64,000 nucleotides of DNA from Augochlora pura. Taxonomy: Eukaryota; Arthropoda; Insecta; Hymenoptera; Halictidae. The stretch lies in contig NC_135772.1 in assembly GCF_028453695.1 (NCBI RefSeq), positions 14,260,001-14,324,000 on the forward strand, given 5' to 3'. The translations under genes and the position numbers were made by a program. The notes below the pieces were generated by a model, which was given only the letters and a program-made list of their open reading frames with translations, did no database searches and had not been told where the DNA came from. Positions 37,099 through 49,689 of this stretch are shown here, piece by piece (the first letter of the stretch is position 1; every line of letters begins with the position of its first letter).

Positions 37099-37125
37099 CC
37101 CCCCCCCCCCCCCCCCCCCCCCCCC
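37099..37125 (+). repeat. C27 homopolymer
   Basis: Twenty-seven C in a row, the longest homopolymer in the window; the counted length may be a consensus artefact. Confidence 0.95.
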
Positions 37126-37407
37126 TCTCGTGATCGACTTGTCCCTTTTTCTCCGCCGCGTTTTGTCTCTTCTATCTCCCGTCATCCCTTTCGTTCACCA
37201 CCGCTTTCTCTTCGACAAACCTTCTCGAGCCTCGTTCCCCGACCGACTCCCATCCATTCCACCTGCTCTCTATTCCTTCTCTGTTTGTACCCCGATCCGG
37301 CTCGAGTCGATCGCGAACAGGCGAACGGGCTGTTTTTAACGTGTTTTTCACGAGGCTCGATTGTGCTCCCGACGAGCCGGAATTGTAGCCAATCATTAGC
37401 GAGATGA

Positions 37408-39662
37408 AAGGTCTTCGGGGGAGGTGCGCGCCACGCCGGAACTCCCGGTCGAAATTAATCGCAACGCACAACGGGGGATGATGTTATTCATTACGGACGA
37501 ACGTGTGTCTTTCGAAATTTGATAATTGGGAACATGGTTTTAATTAATCGGGATCCACGTGTAATTGCTGTCAAAGCGATTCTTGGGAATGTTTTAATGG
37601 TAAAACCGTCGATGATAGAAGAATAGATTTGTACGGATTGTATAGATAGATTCTTGTAACTGTTGTTGCTGTGCTTGTTAATTCGGAATCTCTTTCAGTA
37701 TTTTGATTTCAGATGTGCCGATGAGCGGAAAAATAGAAGCGTCTGTAATAATGAAGAAAATAAGACATTGTTCCTTTTAGTAATTCTGAATATTTAAAAT
37801 TTTTTAATTCGATTATTCTGTAGCACTAGCTGTAAAACTATTGCTACGCAATATGTTTACAAAATTGTAGCGTGTCACCTTTTCATTAACGAGCGTATCT
37901 CTGGTGAAAAATAGCGATGGATATCTCGTAACTCGTTCCCCCGTCGATTGACCGTAAAAATTGGAAGAGTCACGGGGGAGGGGGGGATTGAGCGCAGTCG
38001 ATGTTATAATGCTGCATAATGATTGCCGATGTATTTAGGTATGGCTAGGTCGGCCTATTGACAGAAGGTACGTTGATGGTGCCGCGTTTGTCGGTTCGCG
38101 AGGAGGGCGGCAAGGAGTGGCAGGAGGAGGAGGGGTCCAAGCATAGGGAGATAGGGTAGCACGGCGCGGGAGGGCGACGCGGATGGGTAGGGGGCACCGG
38201 GAGGTGGAGGTTGGGGGTGGAGGTGGAGGAACGAGGCCGAGGGTGGGCTAGTACGGAGAAGCACTAGTAACGAGTATTTGCAGGCCGGTTCGATGCATAG
38301 TTAATGATTTGTCAACCGAACCCCCCTACTGGACCGTGCCGAACCTGACTAGGCCATACATTATAACCAGCCAGATACCGGGTGACCCGCGGACACACGC
38401 GACCCCCTCGCCGCACACCCCCGATCCCCTTTGCTTCGCGGAAGAGCTTAATGCACGCGCCACTTCCGCTGCTTCCAGCTCGTCTGATCAAAGTGTCGCA
38501 TTTGCTTTCGACTGCGATCATGTTTGCGCCAGCCTAGAGCACTATGGACAGGCACAACCTAGAAAAACGGAGATGGCACGCTCGGCGTTTCGTTTCCCGA
38601 TTCGTTGTATCGATACCTGTCGCACCTACCGGGTACATCGTGTTGCCAACGACTACGTTTGCCCATCAATCCATTGGGGAAGAACGAGACACTCTAAGAA
38701 ATTCGGGAATGGTCGAGTAGTATATTTGGCGGGGTGGTGAACTTCCGTTACAGTTCACATTGTGGGCGCGTAGGGCAGTAGTAGAAAACATTCTTGCAGC
38801 TGGAAGGTTAGATAACTACCATCAAAGTATTCGTTCACAAATTAATAAAGTATTAGTAATACAGCTTTCATCTCAAGGGACGAAAAATTAGACGAAACCT
38901 TAAAGTCCATTCTCTAAGCAAATTGTTTCAGAACGATTTTAGAACTTATTTCTCCATTTGGTAATCAAGTTTTGTACAGTTACGACACTGCGACATCAGG
39001 ATTCTAATTACGTTATAATTCAGCGGTCGAAGTAATATCAAGCGTAACAAATTTCAAATAAACCGATTGACCGGAACCGATCAATTGATGAAAACGCCGG
39101 TGCCCGTTTGCTGTGCCGTAAAATATCGAGCCGAATAATTCGGCACAGCGCGCATTATTCGCAACAGTGTGTTCTTTTTATAATAAACTACACCGCGGCG
39201 GATTTCGAAATTTTTGACGTACGCAAGTATAGCGCAAACAGAGAGTTTAATTATTTCAATAATATGCAATTTAATTTTCGATGCGCGTTGCTTACGTTCC
39301 ACGAAATATTTGCATTCGGCAGCTCTGTCTTCAATTTCAATTTGGAATAATCCATAATTTTCTCGGGCGCATGTACGCACGTATGTATGTACGTACGTAT
39401 TTATGTGCGCGCGTATGTACATGTTCTTCGTTCGAATTGGAAAAACAATTAATGTAATCCCTTGCAAAAAGTAGATATTATTTATACAAACTTTATACGA
39501 ACGAGTTTCCATAACGCGGAATACACGCTGCGAAAATGTTTCGCGCTCGGATGAAAATTATTTAGATCCCATTAAGCGCGTTTACGTCCGATCGGCGGAT
39601 CGTCGTCGCACCGTATGCTAATTTTCCGTGCTCGCGAGGGTAGACAACCCTAACAATCGGTT
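37408..39662. other. intergenic region up to assembly gap, no gene recognised
   Basis: Contains a purine-rich GGAGG patch (38090-38250), a frame of 143 codons at 38309-38740 without recognisable domain, a GTAY-type simple repeat (39370-39422) and an inverted pair CTGTGCCG / CGGCACAG (39111-39118, 39141-39148). Confidence 0.4.
39370..39422. repeat. imperfect (GTAT/GTAC)n microsatellite
   Basis: Tetranucleotide steps GTAC, GTAT and GTGC repeated over about 50 bp, partly palindromic (ACGTACGT). Confidence 0.8.
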
Positions 39663-40162
39663 NNNNNNNNNNNNNNNNNNNNNNNNNNNNNNNNNNNNNN
39701 NNNNNNNNNNNNNNNNNNNNNNNNNNNNNNNNNNNNNNNNNNNNNNNNNNNNNNNNNNNNNNNNNNNNNNNNNNNNNNNNNNNNNNNNNNNNNNNNNNNN
39801 NNNNNNNNNNNNNNNNNNNNNNNNNNNNNNNNNNNNNNNNNNNNNNNNNNNNNNNNNNNNNNNNNNNNNNNNNNNNNNNNNNNNNNNNNNNNNNNNNNNN
39901 NNNNNNNNNNNNNNNNNNNNNNNNNNNNNNNNNNNNNNNNNNNNNNNNNNNNNNNNNNNNNNNNNNNNNNNNNNNNNNNNNNNNNNNNNNNNNNNNNNNN
40001 NNNNNNNNNNNNNNNNNNNNNNNNNNNNNNNNNNNNNNNNNNNNNNNNNNNNNNNNNNNNNNNNNNNNNNNNNNNNNNNNNNNNNNNNNNNNNNNNNNNN
40101 NNNNNNNNNNNNNNNNNNNNNNNNNNNNNNNNNNNNNNNNNNNNNNNNNNNNNNNNNNNNNN
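39663..40162. other. assembly gap (500 N)
   Basis: Run of 500 N; the 203-codon frame crossing it is an artefact. Confidence 0.99.
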
Positions 40163-43100
40163 GTAAAAATGCTATTTATTTAGTTTCCATCGATGTAACT
40201 ATTGTATTTGAAGATTCAGATGAACTTTTATCGCTGTAGCAAATTATTTGTCAAATATATTGATTTACGTGAAATATCTTTCATTTTGAAAGACGAGGCA
40301 AGAGTTACTACGACTACGTCAGACGATTTGTATAGCTAAACAATATAAGCAGAAGTAACTATAGTTTGATGGAAAATATGTCATGGGAACAGTAATGATA
40401 TGGTTCAGGGTGTGGACGTATCGCAGCCAGAAACTTTTAAGGCGTCGCGGGATGATTTATGCCGGGAAAATCGGCGGTCAAGTCGTCGCAAAATGGTCTC
40501 GTTTGTTCACAACTCGACGAGAATTCGACTCTTATCGCGAATATTCGAAGCAAAGCGGGTCGATGGACAATAAGGTCGTTGGACGGATCCACCTATCTCA
40601 ACAATGGTGGCTTATTATCTCGAACAAAAGCAGAGTTCTACTACCCTTAAGGGGGTGGTGCTGGTTCCCTAGGAAAGATGCCGACGCCATAAGCCTACTA
40701 ATGGATTCCTTCAGGAGCAGCTGCCGCCTTAAGATTGACCGACTTCAACCAAATTAATCTCAACGTCTATGCCATGCCACTTTCCCTAAATTAGGGGGTT
40801 GAAGAAAACCTTTGCGAATATGTTGTATATAAGCCACCTAGCTTCTAACCACTGGTCAAGCACTGTGAAAGCAATTGTCTTGGAGGATCAACAGGCATGG
40901 ATTTGTGCGCACAATGGGGAATTTAGAACAATCTTTTAAGCGAACGAATGGTACGGCAAAATAAGCGAATGTTTGCGGATTAATTAGATATTTAAAAAAT
41001 ATAATTGTGTCGTTTGTGTATATTCATTTCGTATAATAGAATTAAGCGCATACGTATTGAGGAATGTATGGAATAGAACTTATGTTAATTTAACAAGCCA
41101 AATTATAATGTATCATGATTTAACGCAAGTCGAACATGTAAGTTTTACAGTTTATTCCTTGTCTATAAAATTTTACCAAGTAATTGCAGTATCTTTAAGT
41201 TCTTTATTTTATATTACAGACGTGTGTCGTCCATAAATCCATGAAATTTGTTGGTTCTTAGTGAACATGTGTAACCACAGGTCTATCGAATTATAAAATA
41301 TAACAAATAGTTATCTATTTTATTTAAAATTTCAAGAAAGATGAATACAATCGTGTATATATTATTCGTATGATATCTTGAAACGAATTCAATTGTAAAA
41401 GTCCTTTTATTGTAATTCTTGAAAAGTAGAAAATTAATTTGTTGATTAAACCGCACAATAATGGAGGACGATGTCCAACGGTTTTCTGAAAGATGGCGCA
41501 TACTGCCATTTTATGACCGAATCTGGGATACGTGGGAGGAATATTGATCCAGCCGAATCCCTTCACTTACTAGAGCCACCTACGAGAAAACTCGGAAACT
41601 TTCTACGATTATCATTCCCGTGTAGGATGTGAAGTACCCTGGTCGGTAATCAATTAATTAATTTCTTAATTTATCACAATTATTCTAAACTATCGCCAAA
41701 AAAAGCTAAACACTGTTTTATATTTTAATAGGACACAAATCTGGAACACTCAAGTAGATATATTTATCGTGTATTTAATATTTTTCATCGAAGCAATTTC
41801 CCATATGTAATTACTGATTCATTAAAATTGCTTAAAGCTACTCTTGAAAAATTATTATTATTATTATTCTAAAATAATTAAAAATTATTTTAATAATTAA
41901 TCCAAAAATTATTATTCTATATATTATTTAATAGATATATTATTTATGTCTATTAAAAATTATTAGATAAGGAATAGTTTAGTCGAAAAGTAAAAGTATC
42001 GTGCAAAATAGTAGATTTTCTGTAGTCATTAAATCTTTAAACATTTCTGACAAATTATTCTTGCAAATGGCAAAACAAAGAAGACAGTAACTAAAGTCAA
42101 TAATAAAATATGAATATATTAAGGAATAATGAATAATAAAATAATGTATCTGAATTTGTATTCAAATCGCAATAGAGACCAAGTAATCAACTATATTAGT
42201 TATAATATACACATCTAACATATTTGCAATATTAATTATAAAAGATCTTTATCTAAGGATTAAATGCAATGTGGAAATTTTCAACTAAACTATAAATATT
42301 AAAGATGCAATTATCCAAACGATTTAAAAAGCAGTCGGCACTGCCACCCCTCGCGAATGCTGCAGTTACAAAGTTCGGATAGTCGAAATTAGAGATCGAT
42401 ACGTCTACTTACATTCGTTCATCTTGGTAATCGACAACACCAGACCGATTCACTGTCACGATACAAACTGTCCACGTTGATCCGTATCTGCCGCGAAGAT
42501 GCGGCACTTAAAGGAGATACGGCTTTCGAAAACCAGTCCCGCAACCCCTTGCATAGGGGTGGCCGGACACGAGCCAGCCAGTACCGGACGAACTGGTCCT
42601 CCCTGGATCAGGAGGGATTCTTCCAGCATCCTGGTGGACCAGTCGCGGCCGATAGATCGACCGGTCCCCATTGAATAAAAAAGGAACGGAAAATGCCGTT
42701 GCGCCCGAGCTGGACATCGAGATGACCAACCGGTCCGGCAGATGTTGGTCCAGCTGCAGTTCTTTCAGCTAATCAAATCCAGCAGGAAGGAGTTGTATGG
42801 GGGATTGGTCGGAGATCGGACCACGTTCAGAGTCCGCGCCAGCCAGATTCGCTGATTTTTACGATTGTTATAGGATAGCCAGGATTATCGTCGTTGGTAC
42901 ACAAAAGATGGAATTATAGTGAAATCGATAGGATTCATTTAGAAAAAAAACATCAGGGCAATGTTGAATTTATTAACAAACGTGTACAAATATTTCCAGA
43001 AATATTCCTTGTTTATCGGAAACGTCGCATCAATGTTTTCATCGTTTTTGCGGATCGGTTATTGTTATGGGATCCGAAGGAAAGAATAAATATAAAATAG

Positions 43101-46100
43101 TATACAGCTGCCTTATTTTTAACAATCGATGTTACAAAGTTGATGCTTATTGGTTACGAACGGATTTCAATACGATGCGCTTCGATTGTTAAATCGCTTT
43201 ACCTTAAAGTACGTTTAGACATATGTTGGAAGCGTGTCAGAATTGTTCGGTGACGATTTGTACCTGATTCTTTTACGACGTTATAAAATAAGTTTTGGAT
43301 GTTGCCCAAGAGCAAATTAATGTTGAATTTGAAAAAGATAAGACTGTCTCCCCGTTTCTAGTAAACGTTATACCAGACAAACTGTGATCAAATATGTTTG
43401 AATTTATCGTTGTAATTATTGTACTCATTTCATGTACGAGCTATTGTTCAATTTGGAGATCTGTGTGTTCTGTGACGTATTATATAATTTAAATTTCTTG
43501 GGTAACGAAAACTTGTATTTAATGTACAAAATTATGTTTTCGATAAAAAGAATCGGTGAGAATTTGGATGCGTATAAGTGACACGCGCATTTATCTTTGT
43601 ATCTCGAGCGACGAGATTGTACGAATCCAGTTTCTTTTTGTTACAGACGATTTTGTTCGATTCGCAGAAGATTTGGTTACGCCTCGCGTCGAAAAAGTGA
43701 CATCGAATCGCTTTAAAACCGGCTCAACATGATAATATCAATATTTTAAAGCGTGAACAAATTTGTACGTTAAACGAATGAAAGGAAGCGATCGTTTCAA
43801 TTAAAATTGGACGGCCGCATAAATAATTTATTAAATATGCGAATTCGAGGTAAATATTAACTTTCGATCAAATTATTTACCTAGAATGATATCGATTTAA
43901 TGCGGGCGCGGCGGAAAATGCTACATTTATTCGCAGCCACGAAATATTTCACCTTTAATTGAAGAGGACGATACCCTCGTTAATGCGTTCGAGTACGTGC
44001 GAATGAATGAAATTCGTGTTTCATAAAATTATTAAAACAGTCCCGTCAATTAATCTGTTAATTTCCCTTTCGTTGGCGCAACCACTTTTAATTATTTCCA
44101 CTTTCCTTTCGATTCATTCCATATACGCGCGGGGCCACATTATTGAAAATAACGAGCGTCGCGAGTAATTCGCGTTATGCTTTTGCTCGATTCAGCTTCC
44201 CGATAGCGTCGAAACATTGTCAATGGCGTTTCAGTATTTTCCGCCGAAGAAAATTTCGCAGGTGATATTTACGTGATCGATACCGGTTCTGTGCCAGTGA
44301 TAAGCGTTCATCTAATCAGTAATTAATATATGTGGCGCGTTCAAATTTGCGAAACTGTAATTAGTAATGCGATTGATTCAGTTTTTGATTATTTAAAGCG
44401 ATATTATCGGGGACCTGTGCAACATTTCGAAACCGTGCGTAGCGATTAATGACGCGCCGCAGTAATATTTCTAAAATTTGACGCTGCTTGAGATTTTTAT
44501 TTTCTGCTTCTATATTAATAACGATGCTTGTACCGTGCGTCAAAGTTTAATAATTTTATAAGAACGAATGAACTTCTCAAGAGTGCTCGAATCTTTTGAA
44601 CTTGTTATTGTCTTTTAACAGGCATAAGCATTCGTTTTTGAAATTACAATGTGACATATTAAACACGGACGGAAAGAGACATGTATATAATTTACTGTAA
44701 TGTTAACAAGCTTGTCTTATACACGATCAGTTTACTTGCAAAACTGTTAAAGTAAAATACTTGCCAAACCATTAACTATCGTTGTACTTAGAAAAATTCG
44801 TAATAACTCAAAGGCCATAAAGATATAAGTATTATCGAGTTACATGTATCAGCGATTAATTTGTGATCGCACAATGATTAACTGTCAGAGATATTATTAT
44901 AGCATACATTTTGCATCGAGCACCCGGAGAATCTTTTCCCTCTTGAAACGGATCGGTAAAAGTTCGCAGAGGAGCCGAAGATCGCGCGGATGACAGCACG
45001 ATCGAAGCAGTTCTGCGGCAATTAAATTCGCGGTGTACCTTGATAGAAAAAAGGTGGTCGGCGATAAAGCGATTCCGGCGCTCCTATCACCGAAACGAGA
45101 GGAATAGTCTGCCGCATGAATAAGGAATGGCCGCGTTGTTCGCGGTGCCGTTTAAACGCACCGGAAGTTGTTTAAACCGTGGCTCTTGCTGATTAGCGCG
45201 AAAGTCCGAGGAGCAAAGGGCCGCTTAGTAAACAATTAGTCGGCCGTGTAGCGGTATAGGCCGCGATAAAGAATCAACCTTGGTGTCCTCGGCGTGTGTT
45301 TTTGCGCGCGCGTGTGTGTGTGCACGCGGTCGTGTACGTATAATCCGGCGAAATGAACTCGGTAAATAAATAATTAAATAATTAGCGGGTTGCATGGGCG
45401 CGGAACTGTCGGCGATTCGCGCGCGTTTTCTCGGTGGCTGCCGCTTAAGAGTCGTCGGCGCGAAATTAAAGAGGAGAAAAACGAACTGGTAAGAGGGTCG
45501 CCGGCGAAACTATTGACCGTGCGCCGTTCCTTTTCCGCAACGGGTGCCCAGACACTGCTTTCCCGACGTCTTCCCGCGGGCGTGAATTTCTCGCGGAGGG
45601 TTAAAAACACCGGGGTCTTCGTTCACCGTGACTCTCAACGCGTGGCTTTTCATCGCGTCTCCGGCGTTGCGTCGCGCGCGCAAAAAAAAAAACTGTCCGG
45701 TCCTGGCTGAACAAATTAATACTCGGCGCGGGAAAACTAATATCGTTTGTGCAATCGTCATTTACATTTCAAATCATCTTGCCGCGTATGCAACGACGGA
45801 CAACGAAGATACGTTCTTCGGTTTTGTGGAATTCTTATTACTTTGTTAAATTGGCATTGAGTTTATTTGCGGTAATGATGTTCTAGTTCTAACAGTGCAT
45901 TTGTTTCTTTTTTTTATTAGAAACTTGTGAAGTTCTCTTTATCGGCTTTTTATCTTTTATTGTTGCATAAAATGGATTTTCTAGATACTTTTAGGGCGAG
46001 CATTCTTGTTCAGTCGCTTCCATTCATGATTTCTTTTTGCACCGACTACACACGTGCGCAGAAAAGAGAATATCGTGCTTTTTACTGTAATTTCTATTAA

Positions 46101-48950
46101 TAACATTCATTTTGTAATTTATAACTTTCTTGAATAAATTTAAATTATATCCTTCGCGTATCGTATCTTTGAGAATGTTTTATTTCCGCAGAATTTGTTG
46201 GTATTTGAGAACGTAGTGTTCCTAGATAAAATTACTTGAAATTTGTTATTTATTTCCGGATCAGTTTAGTCTGATGATCTGTGAATTTTCGTGGCATTTT
46301 ATCAGGCTGTACAGTGACAGGCAACGTGTTAAAAAAGGCCTCAGAATCGTCAGGGTTATAAACCAATTTTCTGATTTTAAGTTTGATTTCTTCATCGGCC
46401 AAATAATCGATACTCAATAACTTTTTGTATATCAAACTTATAGACACAATTTGTTAGAGTATAAAAGGCTCGTGAGAAGCTGTACAAATTTACGATTCTT
46501 TTCTAATTTAATTATTTCGATGGCGACAAGGTTTAACTGTTTTCAAAGTCGGCGAATAATTTCTATTAAGATAATTTCCTTTCAAATTAACCTTTCAGAA
46601 TGGTCTCGGCTAATATACAATTTATCTTCTCATTACCGTCCGCGTTGCTTGTCTCTCGTTCTTTTCCAACCGCTTTGAAACGATGCTAACGCGACAGCGA
46701 GTCTTCGAGTCCGCGGGAAGAGAAATTTGAGAACCGTCTTCGTTTAGTCGACGAAGTGGCAGAGCGTCGAGGCGGCACGACGAGAGCATTATAAACTCTT
46801 CTTGGCCGTGTTTCTGCCGTTTCTACTTTACCGCTTTCCACCTCGTCGTGCGAGAAAGTAAAATGAAAAAGAACCAGCCCTGTATGGGTGATATACACGA
46901 GCCAGCGGCGGCGTTTTATCGCGCGGTTTATGTTGCACACTTGGCACCCCGTGAAGCCGGAATTTGCCAGCGCCGGCAGGAGTAAGAATGCTAATTGGAA
47001 AGCTGGAGCCATTTCTTTCTTTCGTCTTGGAAAAGGAAAGATATTTCAGTTCGCCGTGCCCCGCGCGCGGTGGGTGGGATTTACATTGCGTATTTTCCTC
47101 GCTCGGTTAATTGCAGTTTTCGAAACCTTAATCACTGTTGAATTTGAATATTACAGAAATATTACAGAAATATTAAAGGTCTTCCTAACGATCATTAATC
47201 TGTGAGATATTTTTACGCGTCTTTGAACTCGATAGTTGTTATCCAGTTTTGATAGTTCTATTGTTATTGTAATCATATTATTGTGATTTTTATCTTTTAA
47301 TTTCAAACGTTAATATTGTTTCGATGATTCGAAATAACTTTCATTTTTTGGATACTTCGTTTCATGAATTTGCAACATGAGCCTGTCCCGTTCAATTGTC
47401 ATGCTAAGCGAGGAAACTGCATTTGAATTTTTTTGCGCAAAATTCTGGTCGCGGACTTTCCGACCGTTTTTAATGTGAATATTGTTGCCCTTTATGCGCA
47501 TTTCAATGGTTTGCCATGCACTTGGCTTCTCCTTGAACGTGTTTTGAAATTAATTAACGAGCCGTGGTGAAAAGTGGTCTGCGTTGAGAGAGCATGATAA
47601 TAGATTATAATTTATGATGCAATGGTATTAAATTACCTGTAGAGGCTTCGTATTTCTTTCGAGTTGTGAACGAATTAATTTTTGTACTCGCGGAATTGAA
47701 AAAGTGTAACCTAACCGGACCGGTGTGGTGAAATTGCGCGAGGCATCCGAGTTGTTGCGATATTGTGATAGTTTTAATGCTGGAGCAGGCTTGGTAGCTG
47801 TGTGACTGTCGTGAAAGAAATTTTTGCCGGGGGATGTACCGGGGACCAGTTTTTGAAACGGGAAAAGTTCTGACCGTCGAAAGAGTTAGAACTTTGGACG
47901 ACCCCGGAGTTAGGGGATGGGAGAAAAGAGGGAGGCGCGATGCACATTACAGCTTTAAGGGTTTATTATAGGTGGTGCCGGAAGTTAAGGTTGCTGCAAG
48001 GGCGTGGCAATGCTTTAGGTTCTGCATCGATAATATTAGCAATGGCACTCTATCGTACGAACGACTTTTTTGCAACTTTATTTACTTGTCGCGCCATTTT
48101 TGTTTGTTCTTTGATCTCGAATTGTCGTAATTCGAATGATATTGCAATCTGGATTTTTGTTATTTTAAATACAAGTTTTTAGTTTTAGGCAAACTCGTGA
48201 TGTAGTCATTTTTTTATTATATACTTTTGTGTTATCGACACTTTTTGTCTATTTAGAATAGTTAATACTGATAAATTCTGTTCAGATTATTTGTTGTAAT
48301 TTCTCATTTCAGATGACTGTTTTTGATTTCTAGTGAAGACAGTTTCCCGATTTAAGGTTTGTGGCGCCCTTTCATTGAAATTTTGTTTTCTGTAACTTGC
48401 ATGTTTTAATCTAAGACGTATTTAATTTTATTGTAACAAGCTTTACCATTTTTGTAAATATTCGTTCATTGATTCAACGATTGAAACACTTTTTGAGAAC
48501 TTTGATAAACGTGACATCTTTTTCTCGAATTTCCGTTTCACCCTTTACTGGCAACTTCTAATTTTTTTGCTTTTCAAGATTGAAGAAATTTTCATGTTAT
48601 ACAAAATTCCAAATGGAGACGAAATTTGTTCGTCAGTTTTTAATATTGATAACGTGTCTCACATTATATTTGGAAGTAATTTTGTACACTTTCACAATAA
48701 ACATTAAATTCTTTATCTCGAAGATATATTATTTTCTCGTACCTCTCAACTTTTTAAAAACTTTAATCTTTTTTGTTTTCAAACATTAAAACATGTTCCT
48801 TAGTTTTTTCTGTAGTCAAAGCTACCGTACTAGCTCCTTCCTCAAGGTTCTTTTTCATCCCCCCAGACACATCTTGCATTTAAATTTTCCAAGAGAATTA
48901 CCTTTTACGTGTCCAAAATGAAAAGATGTCCGTAGCACTTTTTTAATAGA
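40163..48950. other. intergenic region, no gene recognised
   Basis: AT-rich, with GC-richer patches at 40.4-40.8, 42.45-42.85, 45.0-45.7 and 46.65-47.1 kb. The longest frame without gaps is 124 codons (40383-40757) and shows no domain. A (GC)n(GT)n run lies at 45304-45323. A small protein-like frame on the minus strand at 46250-46453 is described in findings. Confidence 0.4.
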
Positions 48951-49049
48951 AGGAGCAAAAAATTTGCATTCTCGTAGACTTTGTCTAGCTTTTTATATCT
49001 TTTACCTCTGCGGGACAACAATTTTCAATATTTCAGATTTGAAACAAAT

Positions 49050-49680
49050 TCTTATTCTCTCGTTCAAAAAGGTTCTCTTTGGATATCTGTCATCGAATTT
49101 CCATTTCGAACGTAAGATTTTTGGAAACGTTCTTGCAAAATTTCTGGAGCAAGTTTTTATCATTTATTTTGATACTTTCCTCTTTGAACGTCTGTCACTG
49201 AATTTTCTTTTCGAGCATAGAATTTTTGGTAATGCTCTTATGGAATTTTCTATTTTTAAACACGTTCTTATTTTCTTGTTCTGGACTTGTATTATGAACG
49301 TACAATTTTTATTTCCAAAAATTCTGTCTTCACAGAACTTTTTATTTCTGATTCGAGACCTTGTCTTGTTCGAAAATTTCCTCTTTGAACACCAGTCTTT
49401 GACTTTTCATTTTTGAATCGAGGATTTTTGGAAACGTGCTTCCTAAATTGTTTATTTCCGGAACAAGTCCTTATCCTTCGAAAATTTTCTCCTTGAATTT
49501 CCATTTGTCATATAACATTTTTGGAAATGTCGTTAAAAAATATTTTATTCCCGCAGCAAATCGTCGTCTTCCCGCTCGAAATCGTCCTCCACGAAGATCT
49601 CACTTTGAATTTCCATTTGGAACGTAAACGATTTTTTGGAAACGTGCTCACGGCCGAATTTCTTATTTCTCGTTAAGGTA
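49050..49680 (+). repeat. degenerate tandem repeat, about 103-bp unit, six or so copies
   Basis: The landmark ATTTTTGGAAACGTxCTT or a variant recurs with its GG at 49123, 49228, (49310 as a weak copy), 49430, 49523 and 49638, that is at steps of 105, about 2 x 101, 93 and 115. Each unit also carries GAATTTCCATTTCGAACGTA before the landmark and a CTTATT..CGAAAATTTTCCTC segment after it. Similar but weaker text extends left toward 48500. The plus frame 48964-49416 repeats the peptide words IFGNVL / IFGNAL but no protein family is recognised, so I treat it as a minisatellite. Confidence 0.75.
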
Positions 49681-49689
49681 GGACGCGCG

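Larger units (their letters stand above)
36248..37407. other. CpG- and pyrimidine-rich island, no gene
   Basis: The plus strand is C/T-rich from about 36650 to 37340. Overlapping frames of 236 codons (minus), 176, 245 and 154 codons (plus) are serine-, proline- and arginine-rich and overlap one another, which is what composition alone would give. Possible promoter or regulatory island; direction unknown. Confidence 0.5.

Noticed and set aside
36670..37407. 245-codon plus frame and the 236-codon minus frame beside it
   Set aside because: Low-complexity translation of a CT-rich tract including the C27 run; mutually overlapping frames, no domain.
39628..40239. 203-codon frame
   Set aside because: Mostly the 500-N assembly gap.
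48964..49416. 150-codon frame as a phenylalanine-rich repeat protein
   Set aside because: The repetition is explained by the degenerate 103-bp DNA repeat, whose unit spacing is not always a multiple of three. The frame breaks in the later units.
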